A DNA stretch of 64,000 nucleotides from Methylobacterium persicinum (lineage in GTDB: Bacteria; Pseudomonadota; Alphaproteobacteria; Rhizobiales; Beijerinckiaceae): NCBI RefSeq assembly GCF_022179525.1, contig NZ_BPQX01000045.1, forward strand, positions 26,068 to 90,067, in the 5' to 3' direction. The translations under genes were made by a program, and so were the position numbers. The notes beneath the pieces were generated by a model, which was given only the letters and a program-made list of their open reading frames with translations, ran no database searches and was not told the DNA's origin. This document shows, one piece after another, positions 8,876-17,027 of this stretch. Every line of letters begins with the position of its first letter. Position 1 is the stretch's first letter.

Positions 8876-10249
8876 TCACCGCCTCAGGCGGTTGCCGAGG
8901 ACGAAGCCGAATAGCCCCATCAGGATGATGCCGACGGCACCTTCTATGCCGACGAGGAGGTTGGTGACCCGGCCCGTGGGCTTGAGACCGATCTCGGGCG
9001 GATTGGCGGTCATCATGTTCAGGGCGCTGTAGCTCATCAGATCGAGGGGGTTGTAGGTCGGACCAGCCTCGGGCCCTTCCAGGATGATGAGCCCCCCTGT
9101 CAGCCCGTAGAGCACCGCGAAGACGCCGATCAGCAGGACGAAGGCGCGGGTGATGCGCGAGAGGCTCTCGCCGTAATCGCACAGCCATTCGACGAACCGG
9201 TCGGCCACCCAGCGATAGCCGTGCTTGGCGAAGGCCCGCCAGTCACGCTCCTGCCAAGCTGATCTCGCCTGTGTGCCGGCATGGTGCCGCCCCATGCGCC
9301 GGCCGCGCTTGTAGGCCCAACTCGCCGAGTCCTGATCGCCGATGCTCTTCCAGTTCTGTTCCAGGGCGAGGTAGCTCGCCTGAGCGGCTGCGAAAGACCC
9401 GGCGACTTCCTCACCCACGGCGCCGCCCAGCTGCTCCACCTGCATCCGCGTGCCGTTCAGCCATGCCCCCGAGAACTTGGCATGGCGCAGGCGGCACGTG
9501 GCGAGGTTGAGACGTACGAGGTTCGTGTCCGACAGGTCGGCGCCGGAGAAGTCGGCCCCATCGAGTTTCGCCCCCGTGAAGCTCGCCCCGCGCAGGCGCG
9601 AGCCCGCCAGCACGGCCTTGGCGAGGCTCGCCCCCTCAAAATCGGCATGGGTCAGGTTGGCGTCGCTGAGCTTGGCCTCGTCGAGTCGGGCATCCCGGAA
9701 AACGGTGTCGTCGGCATCGGCCCCGGTGAAGTCCGTACCCCACAGGTCTGCCCTGGTGAAATCGGCTCCGTCAAGAAGGCCCTGCGACAGGTCCGCGAAG
9801 CGCATCGCCGCTCCGCCGAACCGGGCATCCTCCAGCATCGCCTGCGACAGGCAGATCTGCCCCGCCACGATGCCGGTGAAATCGGCGCCCGAGAGGTCGC
9901 TCTCGGTCAGGTCGGCTTCTTCCAGGATCGCCCCGGCGAAGCGCGCCGAACGGCCGACGGCCCCGGTCAGGGTCGCCCGCCGCAGGTTCGCCCCGCTGAG
10001 ATCGGCGTCGTCGAGGCGAGCGCGGGGAAGTTCCGCGCCGGTCAGGGCGAGACCGCCGCTCTCCCCATCGCGCCAGACCGGCACTCCGTCGTCGCCGGCG
10101 AGTGTCGCGAGGGCCTCCCGGCTGCAATCCAGGCGTGAGAGGTCGAGCCCCGGCGCCGTGAGGGGAACGGACGCGCCCGCCGCCTCGAGCAGCGCGCGCA
10201 TCCGTTGCTCCGGCTCCGGGGCAGCCGCAACGTGTGTCGTGTCAGTCAT
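8876..10249 (-). CDS. Pentapeptide-repeat protein with C-terminal two-helix pore-like domain
   Basis: A 457-residue protein. Residues about 70-270 are pentapeptide repeats of the A(D/N)LxG type (ADLSGANL, ADFTRADLWGTDF, ADFSGADLSDTNL), which should form a right-handed quadrilateral beta-helix. A basic linker with many W and R residues follows. The C-terminus has a transmembrane helix at about 368-390, a pore-loop-like segment at about 404-422 (LMSYSALNMMTANPPEIG) and a second helix at about 430-452. The layout matches pentapeptide proteins fused to an ion-channel-2-like domain, but the potassium filter TxGYGD is absent. A membrane protein of unknown conductance. Confidence 0.8.
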   Translation of the reverse strand: MTDTTHVAAAPEPEQRMRALLEAAGASVPLTAPGLDLSRLDCSREALATLAGDDGVPVWRDGESGGLALTGAELPRARLDDADLSGANLRRATLTGAVGRSARFAGAILEEADLTESDLSGADFTGIVAGQICLSQAMLEDARFGGAAMRFADLSQGLLDGADFTRADLWGTDFTGADADDTVFRDARLDEAKLSDANLTHADFEGASLAKAVLAGSRLRGASFTGAKLDGADFSGADLSDTNLVRLNLATCRLRHAKFSGAWLNGTRMQVEQLGGAVGEEVAGSFAAAQASYLALEQNWKSIGDQDSASWAYKRGRRMGRHHAGTQARSAWQERDWRAFAKHGYRWVADRFVEWLCDYGESLSRITRAFVLLIGVFAVLYGLTGGLIILEGPEAGPTYNPLDLMSYSALNMMTANPPEIGLKPTGRVTNLLVGIEGAVGIILMGLFGFVLGNRLRR

Positions 10250-10303
10250 GGGGGATCCATGACGGACTCGACACTGCCGCGCCAGCCCTCCGGCCCCAGT
10301 CGC

Positions 10304-12619
10304 TCACCCTTCGGCCGCAATCCGCACGGCGATCGACTTGGCCGCCGGCGTCTTGGTCTGGGCATCGTGGTGCCAGAGGGGGAGCAGCACGTTCATTTCC
10401 GGGTAGTAGCCGGCGCAGTTGCCCTCCGGGATGTCGTAGGCGACGACCCGGAGGCCGCCGAGGCGTCGGCTCACCCCATCGTCCGACACTGTCTCGACGG
10501 CGGCCTGGGCCCCGTCCCGAAGGCCGAGCCGGCCAATGTCGGCCCGGTTCATGAACAACACGTCCCGTGTGCCATCGATACCGCGGAACCGGTCGTGGTA
10601 ACCGTAGACCGTCGTGTTGAACTGGTCGTTCGACCGCAAGGTGATGAGGTCGAGGATCTCGCCACCGCGTTCCGGCAGGTCGGGATCCGCCTCGAGGCCG
10701 CCGGGGACGGCGAAGTTCGCCTTGCCAGTGTCCGTCTCCCAGCGGCGTTCCCGGGCCGGGAGGGGCTTGGCGAGGCCGCCCGGATCGAACATCCGCCCAT
10801 CGAGGTCGTGGAAGACCTTGGGATAGGTCGCCTCGATCGCCCGGCGCACCTTCGCGTAGTCGCCCACCCAGGCGTCCCAGTCGATCCGCGGGTTGGCGGG
10901 CACGGTCGCCTTGGCGATGCCCGCGATGATGGCAGGCTCCGAGCGGAGCTGCGGGCTCACCGGGTCGGCGACGCCCCGCGAGCCGTGGAACCGCGCGGTC
11001 GAATCCTCCATGGACACACTTTGCGGCCCTGTGGCCTGCCTGTCGATCTCGATCCGCCCGAGGCAGGGCAGGAGGTAGGCCACCTCGCCGTTCACGAGGT
11101 GCGAGCGATTGAGCTTCGTGGCGATCTGCACAGTCAGGCGCTGGCGGCGCCATGCGGGCTCCATCACGCTCGTATCCGGCACGGCCCGGAGGAAGTTCCC
11201 CCCGAGGCCGATAAAAGCGCGGACGCTTCCGTCGAGGACCCCCTCGCAGGCCTCCACGGTGTTGAGCCCCTTCTCCATCGGCGGCTCGAACCCGTAGAGT
11301 TCGCGCAGCTTGTCCATGGGCGCCAGTTCGGGCTTCTCGGTGATGCCGACCGTCCGCTGCCCCTGGACATTCGAATGGCCGCGGACCGGACAGATGCCGG
11401 CGCCGGGCTTCCCGATATTGCCCCGGAGCAGAAGCAGGTTCGCCAACATGCGCACCGTCTCCGTGCCCCGGCGATGCTGCGTCAGCCCCATGCCGTAGAC
11501 GCCGATCACCGCCCGGGCGCGGGCATAGACCGCCGCCGTGCCCTCCAGGGCGTGGCGGCTCAATCCCGAGCGGCGTTCCAGGGCCGCCCAATCCTGCCCG
11601 TCGCAGAAGCGCACGAATTCGTCGAGGCCGTGGGTATGTTCGGTGATGAAGGCGTGGTCGAGGACTGCCGGTCGGCCGGCCTCCTTGGCATCCCGGTCGG
11701 CGGCGATCAGCGCCTTGCAGATTCCGGTGATGGCAGCGAGGTCGCCACCCGCCTTCACCTGATGGTACTGGGTCGAGATCCGGGTGGAGGAGCGGGTCAG
11801 CATCTCCATCGGCGACTGCGGATCGGTGAAGCGCTCGAGCCCCCGCTCCTTAAGCGGATTGAAGGCGATGATCGACGCCCCCCGCCGCCGGGCTTCCTGC
11901 AGCGGGTGAAGCATCCGCGGCGAGTTCGAGCCGACGTTCTGGCCGAAGAACAGGAGAAGGTCGGTCTGCTCGAAATCTTCGAGCCGAACCGTGCCGACCG
12001 GCGAGCCGATCGATTGCGGCAGCGCCACCGAGGTCGGCTCGTGGCACATGTTCGAGGAGTCGGGCAGGTTGTTGTTGCCGTAGAGCCGGGCAAGCAGGGC
12101 ATACATGTAGCTCGCCTCCAGGGAGGCCCGGCCAGAGGCGTAGAACACCACCGATTTCGGATCGAGGCCCTTCAGTTCCCTGCCGATCTCGGCGTAGGCC
12201 TCTTCCCAGGTGCAGGGCCGGTAGCGGTCGCTGGCGTGATCGTAGCGCATCGGGTGGGTGAGGCGGCCCGCCTCCTCCAGCGCGTAGTCGCTCCATCCGA
12301 GCAGGTCGGTGACCGTGTGCTGGGCAAACAGGTCCGGTGTGGCCCGGCGCCTCGTCTGCTCCCAGGCGGTCGCCTTGGCGCCGTTCTCGCAATACTCGAA
12401 GGTGAGGGGCTTGGCCGGCTTCGCCCAGGCGCAGGACGTGCACATGAAGCCGCCGGGCTTGTTCTGCTTGGTGAGCATCGCGGCGCCGGTGACCGGCACG
12501 CCCTCGCGGGTCAGAATCTCCACCAGGGAACGCGCCGAGCCCCAGCCGCCTGCCGGCCCCTCATAGGGTTCGATCCGGACCTCGCGGGGAGCGTCGTCCT
12601 GGCTGATCGTCTTGTCCAT
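10304..12619 (-). CDS. FdhF/YdeP-family molybdopterin oxidoreductase (formate-dehydrogenase-like, Fdh4A-like)
   Basis: A 771-residue protein of the YdeP/FdhF branch of the DMSO-reductase superfamily. Near the N-terminus are C60-x2-C63 (MCTSCAWAKP) and C77 (FEYCENGAK), the putative Fe-S ligands typical of this branch. SSNMCHEPTSVAL (Cys192) supplies the likely Mo ligand where E. coli FdhH has selenocysteine. Later segments include GNIGKPGAG, RGHSNVQGQRT and the C-terminal molybdopterin-binding YHDRFRGIDGTRDVLFMN. It is followed by an MTH1187-type protein and a Fae homologue on the same strand. Methylobacterium has a fourth formate dehydrogenase (Fdh4) that I recall as related, but orthology is not shown here. 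The start is ATG 12619; GTG 12634 is possible. Confidence 0.85.
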   Translation of the reverse strand: MDKTISQDDAPREVRIEPYEGPAGGWGSARSLVEILTREGVPVTGAAMLTKQNKPGGFMCTSCAWAKPAKPLTFEYCENGAKATAWEQTRRRATPDLFAQHTVTDLLGWSDYALEEAGRLTHPMRYDHASDRYRPCTWEEAYAEIGRELKGLDPKSVVFYASGRASLEASYMYALLARLYGNNNLPDSSNMCHEPTSVALPQSIGSPVGTVRLEDFEQTDLLLFFGQNVGSNSPRMLHPLQEARRRGASIIAFNPLKERGLERFTDPQSPMEMLTRSSTRISTQYHQVKAGGDLAAITGICKALIAADRDAKEAGRPAVLDHAFITEHTHGLDEFVRFCDGQDWAALERRSGLSRHALEGTAAVYARARAVIGVYGMGLTQHRRGTETVRMLANLLLLRGNIGKPGAGICPVRGHSNVQGQRTVGITEKPELAPMDKLRELYGFEPPMEKGLNTVEACEGVLDGSVRAFIGLGGNFLRAVPDTSVMEPAWRRQRLTVQIATKLNRSHLVNGEVAYLLPCLGRIEIDRQATGPQSVSMEDSTARFHGSRGVADPVSPQLRSEPAIIAGIAKATVPANPRIDWDAWVGDYAKVRRAIEATYPKVFHDLDGRMFDPGGLAKPLPARERRWETDTGKANFAVPGGLEADPDLPERGGEILDLITLRSNDQFNTTVYGYHDRFRGIDGTRDVLFMNRADIGRLGLRDGAQAAVETVSDDGVSRRLGGLRVVAYDIPEGNCAGYYPEMNVLLPLWHHDAQTKTPAAKSIAVRIAAEG

Positions 12620-12699
12620 GACCGTACTTCTCACCGCGCCTCAGTGAAGCGTGAACGCGGCAGATGCCGGAACGATCAAAGTCAGAGCGCCGCGGGCAT

Positions 12700-12987
12700 T
12701 CAGGAGACGGCGGCGAGCTTGTCCGCCATGGTCTGGACCTTATCCCGCCGCGTCGAAAAGATGAGCGTGATGAAGGTCCGCTGGACGCCGAGTTCGGCCA
12801 GCCGCGCCTCGCACCGCTCCACGAGGGCGCAGATATCGGACAACTCGCCGTCGATATTGGTGCCGTTGGGATGCATCGTGGCATCGAGGCCACTGGACTC
12901 GATGATCGCCTTGATCTCCCTGACATAGGGCGACACCGATGGGCCGACGCCCATCGGCACGATGCACAGGTCGGCTGATACCTTCAT
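12700..12987 (-). CDS. MTH1187-family (UPF0045) small protein, possible thiamine binder
   Basis: A 95-residue protein starting at ATG 12987 (MKVSADLCIVPMG). The body VSPYVREIKAIIESSGLD, MHPNGTNIDGELSDICALVERC and VQRTFITLIFSTRRDK fits the MTH1187/YkoF-like ferredoxin-fold family; members bind thiamine or related ligands and form tetramers. It lies 80 bp upstream of the FdhF-like gene and 116 bp downstream of the Fae homologue, so it may share their transcript. Its role with them is unknown. Confidence 0.82.
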   Translation of the reverse strand: MKVSADLCIVPMGVGPSVSPYVREIKAIIESSGLDATMHPNGTNIDGELSDICALVERCEARLAELGVQRTFITLIFSTRRDKVQTMADKLAAVS

Positions 12988-13063
12988 GGGGCGGATCCTC
13001 GGTGTCTTCCCCCCGCCACCGGGCGGGGCGGGAAAGTCTACACCCGCCGCGCCCTCCGTCCCA

Positions 13064-13090
13064 CCGCCGCCCCTGGGGAAGGGGAGGCGG
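13064..13090. repeat. G/C-rich hairpin between the Fae-like and MTH1187-like genes
   Basis: CCGCCGCCCC (13064-13073) pairs with GGGGAGGCGG (13081-13090) with one mismatch and a 7-base loop. It lies just after the Fae-like stop codon in a C-rich 116-bp gap. It could be a weak terminator or a processing stem that separates expression of the Fae-like gene from the oxidoreductase pair. Confidence 0.45.
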
Positions 13091-13103
13091 CCAAGGAGCC
13101 GGA

Positions 13104-13643
13104 TCAATATTCGATCAGGTCTTCCAGGGCGTAGTGCTTCACCGTCTTCCGGTTGGCGATCAACTCATCCACCGTGGGCTCGCCCTTGAGGGCGCGTGCG
13201 ATGGCGAGTTTCGTCGCCTCGTAGTTGGTGCGGTAGAGATCCTTGCGGTCGAGGTTGTCGTCGTCGGCGCAGCGCGCGTCGAGCCACACCATGATGATCA
13301 TGCAGAGATCGTCCAATCCCTCCTTGGGGAGGATACGCTCGATGATGCAGTCGACGATGGCGTCGCCGATCGCCGCCTGGACGACACCGCCCAAAAGCTC
13401 GACGTAGTCGGCGCTCTGGATGGTGACCTTGCTCGTCATCATCGTCACCGGGCGCACGAGCTGGTTGAGGTCGCGGACCACGTACATGCGGGTATGGCCC
13501 TGGGCCTGACCCATCATCGAGGCGAAGGCCTGACCCACCGGGCCGCGGACCGATCCGATCAGCACTTCCGGCATCGCATCGGTGTACTGGCCCTCCGCGG
13601 CCAACACGGTGGCTTCACCCGCCCGGAACCAAATCTCAGACAT
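13104..13643 (-). CDS. Formaldehyde-activating enzyme (Fae) homologue, divergent
   Basis: A 179-residue Fae-fold protein with the conserved segments SKVTI, CADDDNLDRKDLYRTNYEATKLAIARAL and GEPTVDELIANRKTVKHYAL. Fae condenses formaldehyde with tetrahydromethanopterin in the cytoplasm of methylotrophs. Aligned with my recollection of Methylobacterium extorquens Fae, the catalytic His22 falls on Met24 (TDAMPEVLIG), so this copy may be non-catalytic, for example a sensor or carrier. The start is ATG 13643 with GGGAGACG upstream. It lies upstream of the MTH1187-like and FdhF-like genes on the same strand. Confidence 0.88.
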   Translation of the reverse strand: MSEIWFRAGEATVLAAEGQYTDAMPEVLIGSVRGPVGQAFASMMGQAQGHTRMYVVRDLNQLVRPVTMMTSKVTIQSADYVELLGGVVQAAIGDAIVDCIIERILPKEGLDDLCMIIMVWLDARCADDDNLDRKDLYRTNYEATKLAIARALKGEPTVDELIANRKTVKHYALEDLIEY

Positions 13644-13683
13644 GATCGTCTCCCTTGCCGCGCCGGGGAGACATCATACGCCT

Positions 13684-13702
13684 GATGCCGTCAACCGGCA
13701 TC
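13684..13702 (-). terminator. Hairpin after the NRAMP-type transporter gene
   Basis: GATGCCG (13684-13690) and CGGCATC (13696-13702) form a 7-bp stem with loop TCAAC, two bases beyond the transporter stop codon. There is no strong T-run, which is common in high-GC genomes. It would separate the transporter from the Fae-like gene. Confidence 0.55.
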
Positions 13703-13704
13703 GG

Positions 13705-14964
13705 TCAGATCAGGCCGATTGCGTCGAGGACACCGACCATCGCGAAGGCGATGGTGAGCCCCGCGATCGCGTACACCACCCATTTGTAGGCACCCTTCAC
13801 GCGCTTGTCCTCGGGCAACGCCCGGGTCGCGAGGAGAATCAGGAGGCCGAGGGCAAGCGGCAGGAGCAGCGCATTCATCACCTCGACGGCGACGTTGAGG
13901 GCGACGAGGTTCGAGACGAGCTGTACGGTGATCGCCCCGGCCACGACAGCGATGGCGAAGATCGCATAGAAGGCCGGCGCCTCGCGGGGGGACTTTTCCA
14001 GGGAATGGGGTCGGCGCGTGACGTCGCCGAAGCCCCAGGCCAGCGCCAGGGCGACGACGTTGAGCGCGACGAATGCGGCGGCGATGATCCCCACGCCGAA
14101 CACCGCCTGACCGAGGAGAGAGCCCAGGGCCGGAGTGAAGGCCTTGGCGAGGTCGCCCACGGTCTGCAGGCCCTGGCCGCTGCCGTCTGCGGCCTTCCCG
14201 ATGGTCGCGGCGGCCGTCAGCAGGATCGCGCCCATGACGCACTGAGAGATCACCGCCCCAATGAACGTATCGAGCCTGGCGCGGCGCATGTGATCCCAGC
14301 CGAGCCCCTTATCGACGATGGCTGACTGCTGGTAGAAGATCATCCAAGGCATGATCACCGCGCCGATATTGGCCGCGATCAGCACGCGGAAGTCTCCATT
14401 GCCGAGGGGGATGTGCGCGAACGACTTGAGAATCGCCTCGGGGTCGGGCCGGGCTGCCACGGCGAGCCCCACGAAGACCAGTTCGAACAGTCCCACGACG
14501 ATGGCGACGCGCTCCACCTTCTTGTAGCTGCCGGTGAAGACGAGGAGCAGCAGTAGCGCGGCCGGGAGCCCGAGGCTGACGAGGCGGGGCACGCCGAACA
14601 GGTCGCCGATCCCCGCTATGCCGGAGAACTCGGTGACGATGGCACCCACCCCCGCCACGACGAGGCCGGCGTAGGAGATCCAGGCGAGGACCGGGCCGTA
14701 ATGGTCGAGGATCAGCTCGCCGTGCCCCCGTCCGGTCGCCGTCCCGAGGCGGACCGTTAGTTCCTGAACGATGTAGAGGATCGGGATCAGCAGGATCTGC
14801 AGGAGCAGCAGGGAGTAGCCCCATTTTGCGCCGCTCTGCGCAGCAGTGATCAGACTGCCGACATCCGTATCGGCGAGCATCACCACAAGTCCCGGCCCTG
14901 CGACCTTGAGGAATGCCGAGAGGCGGGGCAGGGAGGAGGCCGTGGAGGCTTGCTGTGTCGGCAT
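13705..14964 (-). CDS. NRAMP-family divalent metal transporter, variant motif
   Basis: A 419-residue inner-membrane protein with about eleven transmembrane helices. The TM1 site reads ADTDVGS where canonical NRAMPs have DPGN, keeping the Asp and Gly but with Val and Ser for Pro and Asn. The TM6 site reads AVIMPWMIFYQQSA, keeping the Met-Pro but with Trp for His. It therefore belongs to the NRAMP superfamily, and the altered coordination shell leaves its ion open (manganese, iron or possibly magnesium). ATG 14964 start. Divergent from the small gene at 15041. Confidence 0.82.
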   Translation of the reverse strand: MPTQQASTASSLPRLSAFLKVAGPGLVVMLADTDVGSLITAAQSGAKWGYSLLLLQILLIPILYIVQELTVRLGTATGRGHGELILDHYGPVLAWISYAGLVVAGVGAIVTEFSGIAGIGDLFGVPRLVSLGLPAALLLLLVFTGSYKKVERVAIVVGLFELVFVGLAVAARPDPEAILKSFAHIPLGNGDFRVLIAANIGAVIMPWMIFYQQSAIVDKGLGWDHMRRARLDTFIGAVISQCVMGAILLTAAATIGKAADGSGQGLQTVGDLAKAFTPALGSLLGQAVFGVGIIAAAFVALNVVALALAWGFGDVTRRPHSLEKSPREAPAFYAIFAIAVVAGAITVQLVSNLVALNVAVEVMNALLLPLALGLLILLATRALPEDKRVKGAYKWVVYAIAGLTIAFAMVGVLDAIGLI

Positions 14965-15040
14965 GGGGCGGGAACAGGTCCCGGCAGCGCGGGTTCCGCT
15001 CAGCGGCGGGGTGCGTCATTTCTCACAGGCAGGAAGCATC

Positions 15041-15256
15041 ATGGCCGAGCAGCCGGGACGAGAGGCAAGCTGGAGTCTTCAGGCCAGCGCCGTCCGCGAA
15101 GGCGTGCGGCTTGAACTGACGCTGCCGGACCTTTCCGGCGAGTCCTTGACCGCCGCGGTGATCCTCGACCGCGCCGAGGCCAGGGCCTTCGCCCGGGCGC
15201 TGCTAGCGGCGGCAGGAGATGCGGCCGAGCGCACCTTCCCGCACCCCGACGTTTAG
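15041..15256 (+). CDS. Small acidic protein of unknown function
   Basis: A 71-residue protein starting at ATG 15041 with AGGAAG upstream. It has a short beta-rich part (WSLQASAVREGVRLELTLPDLSG) and a helical C-terminal part (AEARAFARALLAAAGDAAE). It has no signal peptide and no family I know. It lies divergently from the NRAMP gene and converges with the lipoprotein gene 4 bp away. Coding is supported by the ribosome-binding site and compact layout, not by homology. Confidence 0.6.
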   Translation: MAEQPGREASWSLQASAVREGVRLELTLPDLSGESLTAAVILDRAEARAFARALLAAAGDAAERTFPHPDV

Positions 15257-15260
15257 CAGG

Positions 15261-15719
15261 CTACTGCGCCTGGAGACCGGGCCGGCGGCCGGGGAGACGG
15301 GGGACCTTCGTCCCGCGCTTTTCGACCGGCGCCGAACAGGAATAGGCGAACTCGCTCTTCAGCGGGTCGAACACCGTCTCGCCGGTGATGGTGCAATCTT
15401 CGCGGACGGTCTCGTCCAGATAGGCGCGGGCCGCGGTCCGGAAGCGGCTCGTGCGGGTGCCGGCCGGGTCCGGATCGATCCGCAGGTCGTTCAGGTTGCA
15501 ACCCGTGACTTCGCGCAGGGCATTCGAGACGATGAGCACCCGGCGCTGCTGCCGGTTGTCATAGACTTCGTAGGGCTCTTTGCAGCCGATGGTCACGACC
15601 TGCGATGGCAGGCCGACATAGGTCTTCGAGATGTAGGAGAAGCTCGTCGCGGTGCAGCCCGCCAGGACCGGGCTCAGCAGCACCGGGGCCGCCAGGACGA
15701 GGAGCGGAAGCCGCCGCAC
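15261..15719 (-). CDS. Putative outer-membrane or periplasmic lipoprotein
   Basis: A 152-residue protein with a lipoprotein signal (MRRLPLLVLAAPVLLSPVLAGC, lipobox LAGC at about 19-22). The mature part has cysteines at GCKEPYEVYD, VTGCNLND, REDCTITG and YSCSAP, suggesting two disulphides. I recognise no family. It is the last gene of the minus-strand series after lpxB (111-bp gap) and could be transcribed separately. Confidence 0.72.
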   Translation of the reverse strand: MRRLPLLVLAAPVLLSPVLAGCTATSFSYISKTYVGLPSQVVTIGCKEPYEVYDNRQQRRVLIVSNALREVTGCNLNDLRIDPDPAGTRTSRFRTAARAYLDETVREDCTITGETVFDPLKSEFAYSCSAPVEKRGTKVPRLPGRRPGLQAQ

Positions 15720-15830
15720 GATCCGCCATTCCTCTCAATGCGGGATGTCCCGCGTGGCACGGGGTCCATCCGCCGAACATTCCACTCTGCATTGGACCGC
15801 GGCTTCACATCCGGTCAAGCTGTCCGTGAC

Positions 15831-17027
15831 TTAGGCTCCGTCGCCGTCCCCGGCCTGTGGCACTGGAGCCACCGCCGACCGGCGCAGGACCGACAGAACC
15901 ACCCGTGCCGCCGCCCGGCTCGGCGAGTCGCCGTCCGGCAGGATCGTCAGCTCATCCATGCGCGCGAGGGCGGCGAGCTGAACCTCCCGATCCGGGCCGC
16001 CCCGGAGCAGGGGCAGGAGCGCCGCCACGAGATTGTCTGGCGAGCATTCGGCCTGCACGAATTCCGGCATGGCGTTCCGGTCGAGGATCAGGTTCGGCAG
16101 CACGATGCTCGGCACCTGAATCAGCCGCCGCGCGATGAATTCCTCCACCCGCGACACCTTGTAGGCCACGACCGACGGGATTCCAGCGAGCGCCAGTTCG
16201 AGGGTGACGGTGCCGGAGGCCGCGAGCGCCGCCCGTCCGGACCGGAACGCGGCATATTTCGCCGCCTCGCCCGAGACGATCCGCACCGGCACGTCCCATG
16301 CCCGCGCCAGTTCCTCGATCCGCGCCCGATGACGCGATACCGCCGGAAGAACCGCCTCCACGTCCACCTGCCGGGCGATCCTCGCCAGGGTGGGACCGAA
16401 GACCGGCATGAGGCGCTCGATCTCCGAGCGTCGGGAGCCGGGCAGCACGACGAGAGGGTAGGGCGCCCGGTCGCGCCGCGCCTGTTCCGCCGCATCGGGT
16501 CGCAATTCGCCGAGGCGTTCGATCAGGGGATGGCCCACATAGGTGCAGGCGGGGCCGCCGAGGCGCAGATGCGCATCCGGCTCGAAGGGCAAGAGCGCGA
16601 GGACATGATCGATAAACGGGCGCATCCCCTTGGCCCGCCAGGGCCGCCACGCCCAGACGCTCGGGGACACGTAGTCCACGATCGGGATGGAGGGGGCGGC
16701 CTTGCGCACGCGCTGGGCGACGGCATGGGTGAAGCCGGGGCTGTCGATGATGACCAGCACATCGGGCCGGGCTGCCACGACATCCGCCGCCGTCTCGCGG
16801 ATCCGCCGCAGCAGGGTCCGCGCCCGGGCGAGGACGGGGAGGTAGCCCATCACCGCCACGTCATCGAGGGGGAAGAGCGAGGTGAACCCCGCCTCCGCCA
16901 TCGCCTCTCCGCCCACTCCCCCAAAGGTCACGCCGGGGGCGGCCTCCCGGAGAGCCCGCATCAGCTTGGCCCCGAGCTGATCGCCCGAATCCTCCCCGGC
17001 GACGAGCCAGATCCTCGGCCCGCTCAC
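15831..17027 (-). CDS. lpxB: Lipid-A-disaccharide synthase LpxB
   Basis: A 398-residue family-19 glycosyltransferase that joins UDP-2,3-diacylglucosamine and lipid X at the inner membrane in lipid A synthesis. Diagnostic segments are IWLVAGEDSGDQLGAKLM, VLVIIDSPGFTHAVA, IVDYVSPSVWAWRP and LVVLPGSRRSEIERL. The start is a GTG at 17027 whose codon overlaps the stop of lpxI (GTGA), so the two are translationally coupled. Last of the lpxD-fabZ-lpxA-lpxI-lpxB series. Confidence 0.96.
   Translation of the reverse strand: MSGPRIWLVAGEDSGDQLGAKLMRALREAAPGVTFGGVGGEAMAEAGFTSLFPLDDVAVMGYLPVLARARTLLRRIRETAADVVAARPDVLVIIDSPGFTHAVAQRVRKAAPSIPIVDYVSPSVWAWRPWRAKGMRPFIDHVLALLPFEPDAHLRLGGPACTYVGHPLIERLGELRPDAAEQARRDRAPYPLVVLPGSRRSEIERLMPVFGPTLARIARQVDVEAVLPAVSRHRARIEELARAWDVPVRIVSGEAAKYAAFRSGRAALAASGTVTLELALAGIPSVVAYKVSRVEEFIARRLIQVPSIVLPNLILDRNAMPEFVQAECSPDNLVAALLPLLRGGPDREVQLAALARMDELTILPDGDSPSRAAARVVLSVLRRSAVAPVPQAGDGDGA

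Noticed and set aside
10304-12619. Selenocysteine codon in the FdhF-like gene, given selA nearby
   Set aside because: The frame has no internal TGA, and the Mo-ligand position is an ordinary cysteine codon.
10205-12928. 907-residue plus-strand frame opposite the FdhF-like gene
   Set aside because: Antisense of a clear molybdopterin enzyme; the composition is arginine- and histidine-rich as in GC-rich shadows.
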